From an uncultured Eubacteriales bacterium (GTDB lineage: Bacteria; Bacillota; Clostridia; Oscillospirales; QAMX01), in contig CAKTEH010000008.1 of the NCBI GenBank assembly GCA_934546935.1, forward strand, positions 1-64,000: 64,000 nucleotides of DNA. The letters are read 5' to 3'. Below the pieces are notes generated by a model. It was not told the DNA's origin. It was given only the letters and a program-made list of their open reading frames with translations, and made no database searches. Position 1 is the stretch's first letter. Every line of letters begins with the position of its first letter. A program made the position numbers and the translations under genes. This document shows, piece by piece, positions 16,986-28,061 of this stretch.

Positions 16986-17561
16986 TTATAAAAGTGTCAG
17001 CCCGGCCTTTTTCAGTAGTATTCCCAGTTTAAAAAGCGGAAGACCCATAACCCCATAAAAATCCCCGGTGATGCCGGAAACGAACAGGCACGCTTGTTCC
17101 TGGATACCATAAGCGCCGGCCTTGTCGTAGGGCTGCGCTTTTTTGATGTAAGCCCGGATTTCCTGTGGAGAGAGCGTCCGGAAACGCACTTGCGTAATAT
17201 CACAGTCACAGAAAGTCATATCACCGTGCACAACAGCGACGCCGGAATAAACGCAGTGCGTCTTTCCCGAGAGCGAAGACAGCATGGTGAAGGCTGCGCC
17301 TGCATCCGACGGCTTTCCGAGAACCAAACCTTCGGATGCAACGACTGTGTCGGCGCCGATGACGATATCATCCGGTCCGTGCAAAGCGGCGACATGCTTT
17401 GCCTTTGCACAAGCGAGTCTGCGCACAATTTGTTCGGGGTCAGAGATGTCCCGGCAAAACGCGCGCTCATCTATATCAGCTTCTTCGCAAAGAAACGCCG
17501 GGCAGATCTTTGCCAGCAGCTCGCGCCGGCGCGGAGAGCGCGACGCGAGGATCAGCGCCAT
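16986..17561 (-). CDS. maf: Maf-family nucleotide pyrophosphatase
   Basis: 191 aa. The signature LILASRSPRRRELL at the N-terminus, VIGADTVV near residue 68, LGKPSDAGAAFTML, and YDKAGAYGIQEQA near 145 are all Maf motifs. Maf proteins hydrolyse non-canonical or canonical dNTPs/NTPs to monophosphates and have been linked to septum control in Bacillus. It overlaps the zapA stop codon by one base and is followed by mreC after 25 bases, a very common Firmicutes arrangement. Confidence 0.95.
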   Translation of the reverse strand: MALILASRSPRRRELLAKICPAFLCEEADIDERAFCRDISDPEQIVRRLACAKAKHVAALHGPDDIVIGADTVVASEGLVLGKPSDAGAAFTMLSSLSGKTHCVYSGVAVVHGDMTFCDCDITQVRFRTLSPQEIRAYIKKAQPYDKAGAYGIQEQACLFVSGITGDFYGVMGLPLFKLGILLKKAGLTLL

Positions 17562-17941
17562 TATCCGTCCCGGCGCGCCGAATCGCGCCGGAGGGCGGCA
17601 ATATCTGCCCGCAAGCGGGAGATCTCATCGCTGTATGCTTTGATCTGTGCGCGCAGGTTCTCTGCGGTGTCTGTAGCTTTGATTTGTTCATCCGCAATAT
17701 TGCATGCAGCAAGGATCGCCGCTTCGGAGAGCGAAAAGCGTCCGGCGCTTGTTACGCTCTTGATGCGCGCGTCGACCAGCGCCGCGCAGCGGTGGACGTA
17801 TTCCTCGGACTCGGATGCAAGGATGATAAATTCCTGACCGGCGATAGAAACGCGCACGCGATTTTTCGGCGCCTCGGCGCCATCGGGGCTCATAACGCGG
17901 GAGAGGAAATTGGCGATGCTGTCTTTTGAATCATTTGCCAT
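17561..17941 (-). CDS. zapA: Cell division protein ZapA
   Basis: 126 aa. It carries the ZapA head domain (NRVRVSIAGQEFIILASESEEYVHRCAALVDARI) followed by a C-terminal coiled coil. ZapA bundles FtsZ filaments and stabilises the Z ring. An AAAGAGG ribosome binding site lies upstream of the ATG. It is the first gene of the zapA-maf-mreC-mreD-mrdA operon, which joins division and elongation functions. Confidence 0.92.
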   Translation of the reverse strand: MANDSKDSIANFLSRVMSPDGAEAPKNRVRVSIAGQEFIILASESEEYVHRCAALVDARIKSVTSAGRFSLSEAAILAACNIADEQIKATDTAENLRAQIKAYSDEISRLRADIAALRRDSARRDG

Positions 17942-18615
17942 GATTTCGGCCTCTTTCAGCTTGATTTTTGGCTGCGCTGAAAAGCACCAGCCTATACTTT
18001 CATTTTAAAGTATATTTCAGTAAAAAACAAGTGCGGCGCCAAAGATTCGCCCTGTGGCCGCACGGGGTATTTTCCAGAATCAAATCGTGGCTGAGGTTAG
18101 CAGAAAAAAGCATGGGAAGATTTTAAATTTGCATAACACAGGCACAGAACAAAAAATTGCGGGGCCTGTATTTTTTGGCCGGTTTTATGGGTATATGAGC
18201 GGGAAACCCTCCGCTTTTTGAAGATTATATCATAGGCAAAGCACGAAATATGCAATATTGATAAATTTTACAAAAAGATTTTCAGTATTTTTAAAATGGA
18301 TTCGATTTTTTTGGAATAAAATCGGGATATGTGCAGCTTTCGTCGACAAATATTGCATGAGAATTCAAATGGTGATTATAATTTTGAAAAAAACGCGGTT
18401 ATAAGCCGGAAATATAGGTGTTATAATGTAAAAAATGAATTGAAAATGCGTTGTACCTTCTTGTGCAATATGCGTGTTCTCAATTTTCGCGGCAGCAAAA
18501 AAATCCTGTACTTTATTTCGCTGAAAGTGTATAATTTTAATGCCTGAAAAGACGCAGGAATGATAAAAAAGCAAAATCCTATCCGCGCATGACTTTGATA
18601 ATATACGGGAGGAAC
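17942..18615. other. Non-coding AT-rich divergent region between zapA and ppdK
   Basis: About 670 bases without a supportable gene. It should hold the divergent promoters of zapA and ppdK. An ACAGGC/GCCTGT hairpin followed by ATTTTTT (about 18139-18176) and a small AGCGG/CCGCT hairpin followed by CTTTTTG (about 18199-18222) look like weak rightward terminators. From about 18220 to 18590 the sequence is clearly more AT-rich than the genes around it and has several TATAAT-like hexamers, for example 18421-18426 and 18530-18535. A short open frame at 18329-18547 has no ribosome binding site I trust. Confidence 0.5.
18530..18535 (+). promoter_or_regulatory. Candidate -10 element of ppdK
   Basis: A TATAAT hexamer 87 bases before the ppdK start; the -35 region (TGTACT at 18507-18512, 17-base spacing) is poor. 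Several similar hexamers lie nearby, so the true start is uncertain. Confidence 0.4.
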
Positions 18616-18621
18616 ATGCAA

Positions 18622-21249
<2,628 letters not shown>

Positions 21250-21321
21250 CTTGCATGTTTTTACCGTAAGGCACAGGCGCATACTTCATAAAAACCGGTA
21301 ATGTATAGCCGCCGGCTTAAG

Positions 21322-21364
21322 AATACGACCCTGTATCTATTAACGCAGGGTCGTATTTTTTCTT
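21322..21364 (+). terminator. Intrinsic terminator of ppdK
   Basis: A 12-bp stem AATACGACCCTG/CAGGGTCGTATT (21322-21333 with 21346-21357) is followed by a long U-tract. Confidence 0.93.
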
Positions 21365-21502
21365 TTTTGGCGATTTTTCTTGTTTTGACTGTTTTCAAAA
21401 TTCGGATATGTCCTTTTATTGCACCAGTATAAAGCGCAGTACATCCGGGCGTGATTTGACAGAGTAACACAGATATCTGTATAAGAATTACGATAGCGAC
21501 AA

Positions 21503-21525
21503 AAAAACCGCCAAAGGCGGTTTTT
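21503..21525. terminator. Terminator downstream of the GH3 gene
   Basis: The stem AAAAACCGCC/GGCGGTTTTT with a three-base loop, A-rich on the left and T-rich on the right, works in both directions. It mainly serves the leftward glycosidase gene ending at 21557. Confidence 0.85.
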
Positions 21526-21556
21526 CAAAGGGAAAATTCATTCTTTGAAGCAGCTT

Positions 21557-23941
21557 TTATTTATGCTCCAAAAAAAGTCGATTCATTTTTCTGCATGCGC
21601 CTTCAAAACGGTTCATGCCTTGGATCGGGTTAATATAGTATTCAGGCATGATGCTATCGTAAACCTCTGCAAGAGACTCTCCGTTAAAGTCATGCAAAAA
21701 AGCGGGGAGCCTGTCCACGAAGTCAGGGACAATTTCTGTCATACATGCAAGCGCATAATCCAGCGCGGCAATTTCGTTGATCGTAGAATGCGCGCCTATG
21801 CCATAAATGCTTTTGCCTTCGACGGTCATAGGGATTTCTGCAAAGAAATCGACGCTGGATCGTCCGGCATAGATAGTATATTCACCGGGATCAACACACC
21901 ATCCACCATGGTCAGCATCGAAATAACGCAAATCGCTGCGCTTTATTTCAATGTCTATGGTCTTTGTCTCGCCTGGATCAAGGAAAACCTTGGAAAAGGC
22001 TTTTAATTCCCGGAGCGGTTTTAAGACATGGGGTTTATTTTGCCCGACATAGAGCTGGATTACTTCGCTGTCATGCCGGTTTCCGGTATTTTTTATACTT
22101 ACCGGGATCGTAACATATGCTTCCGGCTCTTCACGCATAGTAACGCCGCAGGTTCTTGCAGAGACAGAAAAATTGGAGTAACTTAATCCAAAACCAAATG
22201 GATATGCAGCAGGGATGTGCTTTTTATCATAATAACGATAACCCACGAAGATGTCTTCCCCATAATTAACAGTGCCATTATAACCGGGGAAATTGATATA
22301 TGCCGGCGTATCCTCATAGCGCGCCGGGAAGCTTTGCGCAAGACGTCCTCTGGGTGAAGCATTTCCAAACAGGATGTCTGCAACAGCGTTTCCGCCTTCA
22401 CACCCTGGTAGATAGATACATAAAACGGCGTCTGCATCGCTGATCCATTCGCGCATATCGACCGGCCCGGCTGTATTAAGCACGACTATGGTTTTGATCC
22501 CACGACAGTGGGCTTCGGAAAGAACTTTTTTGATTTTAATTCGGTCTTCATGTTCAATTTGCAGGCTCAGCTGATCGGTATGTTCATGCCCCGGATAGGC
22601 TACAGTATAAATCAGCGCCTGCGGATCGCCATCAAACGTTTCAAATTTGCAATTTTCTTTTCCGCAGATTTCCTGGACGCGATCTAAAATCCGGCTGGTC
22701 TTTTTGGTAAAAATTTGTGTACTGCCACCGCCGCAGTCAATCAGCTCTTTCGAACGCCGGCCCCAAAGGGTTGTGCGGGCCGTTTTGGGCAATGGGAGAA
22801 TATTTTCGTTTTTCAAAAGGACTGCGCCGTCGACGATGCAGTCATATACGCACTGCAGCGCCTGAGTATCGGAATAGCTTTCCGGATCGGGACGGCCAAC
22901 CATACCGTTTAACCCTTCATACATCTTTAAGATGTTTAAAACAGCCCGGTCTAACGATTCTATAGAAAGCTCCCCGCTTTTTATCGCTTTTTCGATATCA
23001 CAGCGCCGCTGCGGAAGAATGAGATCCATACCTGCCGCAGTTGAGCGCGTTTCATCCCTTGCCGCGCCCCAGTCGGATACGATACAACCTTCGTAGCCCC
23101 ATTCTTCACGGAGGACTGTTTTCATCAACCAGGCATTTTGCGCGCAGTGTTCACCGTTGACTTTGTTATAAGCCATCATAATGCTTTTGGTTTTGCCTTC
23201 TTTTACGGACGCCTCAAAACCCTTGAGATAGATTTCCCGCAGGGCACGCTCTGAAACAAGTGCGTTTATGTGGTTTCGGTTCGTTTCCTGATTATTAACG
23301 GCAAAATGTTTTGCACATGCACCGACCCCCTCGGACTGGACACCTTGAATGAATGCCGCCGCCATACGCCCGACCAGATAAGGATCTTCTGAATAACATT
23401 CATACCCCCGTCCACATAAAGGGTCGCGCTGGATGTCCACATTTGGCCCCAGGATTACATCCACGCCGAACATGGCCATTTCTTTCCCAACCGCAGCGCC
23501 GCAGCGGCGAACGATTTCAGGGTTCCATGTTGATCCAAGAACAACTCCGGAAGGAAAAGCGGTTGGGTCTTTTCCATTGGGCATCATTTCGACCAAGGCT
23601 TTTGAAATTTTATATTTGAGGCTTCCATCGTCGCCGTGCGCATAGATTTCGTTATATCCCCGCAGCACAGCTTCCTCTATGTTTTCGTTTAATTCCTCTT
23701 GAAGTCCGGGATCCAGAATTGCGGTTTTTGGGATTTCCTGGGTTATTTCCTGCAGTTTGTCCAGATATACCTGGAGATAACTGATTCCGGTTGCCCCGTC
23801 GGCGATGCACAGCGCGGGGAGACCCAGCTCGGGCATCGCTTTTGTCATAATAGAGGTTGCGGTTGCCTGAAGCCCGATCTTTTGTTCAAGCGTCATGCTT
23901 TTGACCAATTCTTTAAGATCACAGCCATGGAAATATTTCAC
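21557..23941 (-). CDS. Glycoside hydrolase family 3 (beta-glucosidase-like)
   Basis: 794 aa, no signal peptide, so probably cytoplasmic. The GH3 N-terminal barrel includes DPLCGRGYECYSEDPYL, ACAKHFAVNNQETNRNHINA, and CIVSDWGA, whose Asp is the expected nucleophile. A C-terminal alpha/beta sandwich follows (LLKNENILPLPK, LPGCEGGNAVADILFGNASPRGRL) and then a fibronectin III-like domain (VIQLYVGQNKPHVLKPLRELKAF). The start codon is GTG at 23941 with AAGGAG nine bases upstream. The specific sugar cannot be told from sequence; beta-glucoside, xyloside or sophorose-type substrates are all possible. It is monocistronic. Confidence 0.93.
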   Translation of the reverse strand: MKYFHGCDLKELVKSMTLEQKIGLQATATSIMTKAMPELGLPALCIADGATGISYLQVYLDKLQEITQEIPKTAILDPGLQEELNENIEEAVLRGYNEIYAHGDDGSLKYKISKALVEMMPNGKDPTAFPSGVVLGSTWNPEIVRRCGAAVGKEMAMFGVDVILGPNVDIQRDPLCGRGYECYSEDPYLVGRMAAAFIQGVQSEGVGACAKHFAVNNQETNRNHINALVSERALREIYLKGFEASVKEGKTKSIMMAYNKVNGEHCAQNAWLMKTVLREEWGYEGCIVSDWGAARDETRSTAAGMDLILPQRRCDIEKAIKSGELSIESLDRAVLNILKMYEGLNGMVGRPDPESYSDTQALQCVYDCIVDGAVLLKNENILPLPKTARTTLWGRRSKELIDCGGGSTQIFTKKTSRILDRVQEICGKENCKFETFDGDPQALIYTVAYPGHEHTDQLSLQIEHEDRIKIKKVLSEAHCRGIKTIVVLNTAGPVDMREWISDADAVLCIYLPGCEGGNAVADILFGNASPRGRLAQSFPARYEDTPAYINFPGYNGTVNYGEDIFVGYRYYDKKHIPAAYPFGFGLSYSNFSVSARTCGVTMREEPEAYVTIPVSIKNTGNRHDSEVIQLYVGQNKPHVLKPLRELKAFSKVFLDPGETKTIDIEIKRSDLRYFDADHGGWCVDPGEYTIYAGRSSVDFFAEIPMTVEGKSIYGIGAHSTINEIAALDYALACMTEIVPDFVDRLPAFLHDFNGESLAEVYDSIMPEYYINPIQGMNRFEGACRKMNRLFLEHK

Positions 23942-23973
23942 TTTTTCACGCTCCTTTCTGGATTGACAATTTG

Positions 23974-24002
23974 ATTTTATGCAAAGAAAAGCTTTTTGTC
24001 AA
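23974..24002 (-). promoter_or_regulatory. Promoter of the GH3 gene
   Basis: Minus-strand TTGACA, 17-base spacer, TAAAAT, about 35 bases before the GTG start. The inverted repeat around 24020-24045 (ACTGT/ACAGT within TCGA flanks) just upstream could be an operator. Further right, AAGGGG/CCCCTT followed by TTTTA (about 24053-24092) resembles a rightward terminator; nothing else is evident up to 24326. Confidence 0.85.
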
Positions 24003-24326
24003 GAAAATACACGATTACTGACTGTCGAACTGTAAAGTACAGTGAGTCGATGAAGGGGGTTCCTGCTCTGTAGGGCTCTGCCCCTTTTTATTTCTATATA
24101 TAATACGTGGATTTTTATTTAGTCATGAATTTAAATGGAACGATGAGGCTGGTATCTAAACGAATTTTGGTAAAACCTGATGTTAGAATGAATTTTCCCA
24201 GATCTGTAGGGAAATGCGAAACTTTTGTCTTATGAAGTATTGAATGCAAAAATGGCAAAGCAGGAAAAGCTTTGGATAGATTTCTTTGATAGAATAAACC
24301 CGAAAGACGAGATAGAAGGTGTTTAT

Positions 24327-25237
24327 ATGGGATACGAAAAGGTAGTGCAGGCATCTGTAGACGAAATTGACCGCCGGATCACAGAGCACATCCGCACAGA
24401 GGAGCTTGCAGGCAATGCCGGTTATTCTGTATTTCATTTCTGCCGGGTTTTTGTTCATCTGACTGGACTTCCGGTGCAGACCTATATCACCCGGCGCAAA
24501 CTTGCGTACGCGCTGTACGCGCTGCAAGAGGGCGGAAAGGTGATCGATGTAGCAATACAGTATGGGTTTGAGACACATGCGGGTTTTACCAAAGCGTTTA
24601 AACGGCAGTTTGGCTTCCCGCCGTCTTTGTACCGCCTGTATGCTGATGCGCCGCCGCCCGGACATATGACGATTGAAAAAATCAAAAAAAGTTATGGAGG
24701 AAGAAAAATGCAGGTTCAGATGAGACAGATACGGCCTTTTCCTGTTGTGGACTATCCGTCAAGGCACATGATGCCGGGTGTGAGCGGGATTTCCGATATC
24801 CCGGTCTTTTGGGATCGTGTCCATATGGATTATGGTCCGGGACTTTCTACTCTGCACTATATCTATAAAAGATCCCATCACTGCGAAGTAGGCGTTTGTT
24901 TCGATGTGGATGACGAACACGACGGTTTCACGTATATGCTGGGCGTGGGTGTTGACGAGGCGGATGCGGATATCCCGCAGCGTCCAGGTACATATCTGCA
25001 CCGGATAGCAGGGGGTTATATGCGGTGTTCACGACGCCGCTTGTAGAGGAGGATCTCTACCCGCAGTCTATCCGGCAGACATGGCAGGAAATCCTTACGC
25101 ACTGGCTGCCGGAATCGGCTTATGTCTGCGATGATACAAGGGCTGCTTTTGAGTATTATGACACACGCGACCATGCATGGCTGCATGACGGAAAAAGCCA
25201 GATGGATATTTATATTCCTGTCTGCAAACGGGCATAA
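24327..25237 (+). pseudogene. AraC-family regulator with GyrI-like effector domain, frameshifted
   Basis: The first frame encodes an AraC-type DNA-binding domain (residues about 5-110, CRVFVHLTGLPVQTYITRRKLAYAL and IDVAIQYGFETHAGFTKAFKRQFGFPPS) and then most of a GyrI-like small-molecule domain. After AGG at about 25013 that frame quickly ends at 25046, while the rest of the domain (YAVFTTPLVEEDLYPQSIRQTW through the stop at 25237) continues in another frame. A single-base loss around 25011-25022, next to a run of five G, explains this. The gene is either recently inactivated or carries a sequencing error. The intact homologue at 39013-39852 has the same architecture. The start at 24327 has GAAGG upstream. 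Confidence 0.82.
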
Positions 25238-25275
25238 GTATCCCGGCTTTTTTATTCCGTATTGGAAGTTGTTTC

Positions 25276-25323
25276 AAGCGCACGGCGGATTTCCTTTGGA
25301 AATCCGCCGTGCGCTTTGTTTTT
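25276..25323. terminator. Strong bidirectional terminator
   Basis: A 19-bp stem (AAGCGCACGGCGGATTTCC, 25276-25294, with 25298-25316) has a three-base loop, followed by TGTTTTTTAC. It separates the AraC-like gene from the convergent LysR gene. Confidence 0.93.
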
Positions 25324-25326
25324 TAC

Positions 25327-26211
25327 TTATAACGTATGTTCTGGATTTGCGGAAGCCAGTTCCTCCCAGCATAGTTGTGCGCAGTGCGGAAGGAATGCAG
25401 CTTTCCGGCATACAACGGCGATTTCGCTGGACAGGCCGGGATCGGCAATCGTCCTGATTTCCATGTGCATACGGTCTTGCGCAGACAATGCAGAAGCGGG
25501 CAGGATGCCGACACCGAGCCCGCTGCATGCAAGGGAAAGAGTCATATGCGCGTCGTCGTTGCGGCAGAGGATGTGCGGTGTGCAGCCTGCGGCCGCAAAG
25601 CGGCTGCAGAGCACGGCTTCCCAGCGCCGGTAAAGGATCAACGGCAGTTCGGCAAGTTCAGACAGGACGATTGTACCTCCTGGATGCGGGAAATATGTAT
25701 GTGTTCCAACGGCCAGCAGCGCTTCGCGCCGAAGGCGTAGGACTTCCATGTCCGGGATGGAAAATGGCGTACGGATCAAAGCAATATCCAGCTGTCCTGC
25801 GCGAAGCTGTTCCAGAAGCTGGTAGGTGTTTCCGGAAAAAAGCGCATAGCGTACAGCCGGATGCCGGTTATGAAAGCCACATATCCATTTAAGAAATGCC
25901 GGCCCGCCGACAGAAGAGACAACGCCGAGACGCAGGGTTCCCATTGTGCCATTGCGGTATTGCGCCATCTCTTCCTGTGCTGCGCCGCACAGCCCGAGAA
26001 TCGCCTGCGCACGCTGATAAAAGCTGCGTCCGGCTTCTGTCAGGCAAAGCCGCCGGCCCTGCCGTTCAAAAAGCCGGCATCCAAGCTCGTTTTCCAGCAT
26101 GTGGATCTGTGCGCTCAGCGGGGGCTGCGTCATATTCAGACGTTTGGCGGCGGCAAGGACAGTCCCCTCCTCAACAACTGTGGTAAAATAGAGCAGCTGG
26201 CGGATTTCCAT
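25327..26211 (-). CDS. LysR-family transcriptional regulator
   Basis: 294 aa. An N-terminal winged helix-turn-helix (residues 1-60, LLYFTTVVEEGTVLAAAKRLNMTQPPLSAQIHMLENELGC... in part) is followed by a linker helix and a periplasmic-binding-like effector domain (LRLGVVSSVGGPAFLKWI onward). The ligand is unknown. It is divergent from the ABC exporter pair, 113 bases apart, which is the usual arrangement of a LysR regulator and its target. Regulation of the exporter is therefore a reasonable inference, not shown. Confidence 0.94.
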   Translation of the reverse strand: MEIRQLLYFTTVVEEGTVLAAAKRLNMTQPPLSAQIHMLENELGCRLFERQGRRLCLTEAGRSFYQRAQAILGLCGAAQEEMAQYRNGTMGTLRLGVVSSVGGPAFLKWICGFHNRHPAVRYALFSGNTYQLLEQLRAGQLDIALIRTPFSIPDMEVLRLRREALLAVGTHTYFPHPGGTIVLSELAELPLILYRRWEAVLCSRFAAAGCTPHILCRNDDAHMTLSLACSGLGVGILPASALSAQDRMHMEIRTIADPGLSSEIAVVCRKAAFLPHCAQLCWEELASANPEHTL

Positions 26212-26324
26212 GAATGTTCTCCCTTTATACGGATTCCATATAAGTATAGCATAAAATCGGGATTATTCATATGGGTCTGTTTGTGGTATACTAAATATGA
26301 AAAACCTGCAAAGGAGTGCCGGAT
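26212..26324. promoter_or_regulatory. Divergent LysR/ABC promoter region
   Basis: The region has a TATACT -10 element for the rightward ABC genes (26287-26292) and a leftward TATACT (26242-26247), both with weak -35 boxes. Weak -35 boxes fit activator control. The ABC gene's AAGGAG site lies at about 26310-26315. Confidence 0.5.
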
Positions 26325-28061
26325 TTGAAAGGGTTGTTTTCCAGTTTAAAGTTATATAAAAAGGAGAGTATTTTGGCACCGCTATTTAAAATGCTGGAAG
26401 CTGCATTTGACTTGATCGTCCCGTTGATTATGGCGGATATCATAAATACGGGTATTGCCGGGCAGGATCTGCCGTATATTCTGAAACGCAGCGGCCTGCT
26501 GGTGATTTTGGCGCTTGTAGGCTTTGCCTGCAGCGTGACGGCGCAGTATTTTGCAGCGCGGGCGGCAGTGGGCTGTGCCGCCGCGCTGCGCCGCAGCCTG
26601 TTTGCCCATATTCAGTCGCTGGGGTTTTCTGAACTGGACGCGTTGGGACCCAGTACGCTTGTTACCCGTATGACCAGTGATATCAACCAGGTGCAAAGCG
26701 GGGTCAACCTGTTCCTGCGCCTGTTTTTGCGCAGCCCTTTCGTCGTGTTCGGCGCAATGGTGATGGCTTTCACGGTTGACAGGCAGATTGCCCTGCTCTT
26801 CGCCGCGGCAATTCCGGCATTGGCAGCGGTTATATTTGGTATTATGCTCTGGACGATGCCTTTATATAAAAAAGTGCAGGCGCGGCTTGACCGGATACTG
26901 GGGATTACCCGTGAAAACCTCTCAGGCGTGCGGGTTGTAAGGGCATTTAACAGGGAAACGGCGGAAATACAACGTTTTGAAACGGCAAACGGGGCGCTGG
27001 CCGGGACGCAGTGTAAAGTTGGGCGTATCAGTGCGCTGATGAACCCGCTGACCTATCTGATCGTAAACCTTGCCGTGATCGCTATCCTCCATTCCGGCGC
27101 GGCCGCCGTGGATGCAGGCCGCCTGCTGCCGGGCGATCTGGTTGCGCTGATCAGCTATATGACCCAGATCCTGATTGAGCTTGTAAAACTTGCCAATCTG
27201 ATTATTCAGGTTACTAAGGCTGTGGCGTGTGCAGGCCGTGTGCAGAGTGTGCTGGATATACAGCCTGCCATGCAATTCCCTGAAGCGCTTTCTCCCCGGC
27301 CGCAGGGGAACGGAGAAGCGGTACGTTTTACCCATGTCAGTCTGCGTTACAGGGGTGCAGGCGCAGAGAGCCTTACGGATATCAGCTTTGAAGCGCTATG
27401 CGGACAGACCATCGGCGTCATTGGCGGAACCGGAAGCGGAAAATCCAGTCTGGTTAACCTGATTCCGCGCTTTTATGATGCCAGCGCCGGGGAAATCCGC
27501 GTCCTGGGCCGTCCGGTACAAGACTGGCCGCGGGAAGTGCTGCGTAAAAAAATAGGGACAGTCATGCAGCGCGCGCAGCTATTCTCCGGCACCGTCCGTT
27601 CCAATCTCTGCTGGGGTTGTGCAGGAGCTTCCGATACGCAGCTGTGGGCGGCGTTGGAAACTGCACAGGCGGCAGATTTTGTACATGCGGCTCCCGGCGG
27701 GCTGGATGCGCCCGTAGAGCAGGGCGGGCGCAATTTCTCCGGCGGCCAGCGCCAGCGCCTGACCATTGCGCGTGCATTGGTGACGGAACCGGAAATCCTG
27801 ATTTTGGATGACAGCGCCAGTGCGTTGGATTTTGCAACGGATGCTGCGCTGCGCCGGGCTTTGGCTGCACTTGCGGGGAAGACAACGATTTTTATTGTAT
27901 CGCAGCGCACTTCGAGCCTGCGGCATGCGGATCAGATACTGGTGTTGGACGACGGACATCTTGCCGGATGCGGAACGCATGACGGACTGCTGGCGTCGTG
28001 TGCGGTATACCGGGAGATTTATGAAAGCCAGTTTCAGAAAGGGGATGCGGCGCATGCGTAA
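26325..28061 (+). CDS. ABC exporter subunit A (fused TMD-NBD, degenerate catalytic site)
   Basis: 578 aa. The type IV exporter membrane domain (six helices, residues about 15-310) is followed by an ATPase domain with Walker A GGTGSGKSSL, Q-loop MQRAQLF, signature FSGGQRQR and Walker B ILILDDSASALD. The catalytic Glu after Walker B is Asp here, as in the degenerate half of heterodimeric exporters. The likely start is TTG 26325, eight bases after GGAG; the GTG at 26316 lies within the ribosome binding site itself. It overlaps the next gene by eight bases. Substrate unknown; drugs, lipids or peptides are typical. Confidence 0.93.
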   Translation: MKGLFSSLKLYKKESILAPLFKMLEAAFDLIVPLIMADIINTGIAGQDLPYILKRSGLLVILALVGFACSVTAQYFAARAAVGCAAALRRSLFAHIQSLGFSELDALGPSTLVTRMTSDINQVQSGVNLFLRLFLRSPFVVFGAMVMAFTVDRQIALLFAAAIPALAAVIFGIMLWTMPLYKKVQARLDRILGITRENLSGVRVVRAFNRETAEIQRFETANGALAGTQCKVGRISALMNPLTYLIVNLAVIAILHSGAAAVDAGRLLPGDLVALISYMTQILIELVKLANLIIQVTKAVACAGRVQSVLDIQPAMQFPEALSPRPQGNGEAVRFTHVSLRYRGAGAESLTDISFEALCGQTIGVIGGTGSGKSSLVNLIPRFYDASAGEIRVLGRPVQDWPREVLRKKIGTVMQRAQLFSGTVRSNLCWGCAGASDTQLWAALETAQAADFVHAAPGGLDAPVEQGGRNFSGGQRQRLTIARALVTEPEILILDDSASALDFATDAALRRALAALAGKTTIFIVSQRTSSLRHADQILVLDDGHLAGCGTHDGLLASCAVYREIYESQFQKGDAAHA

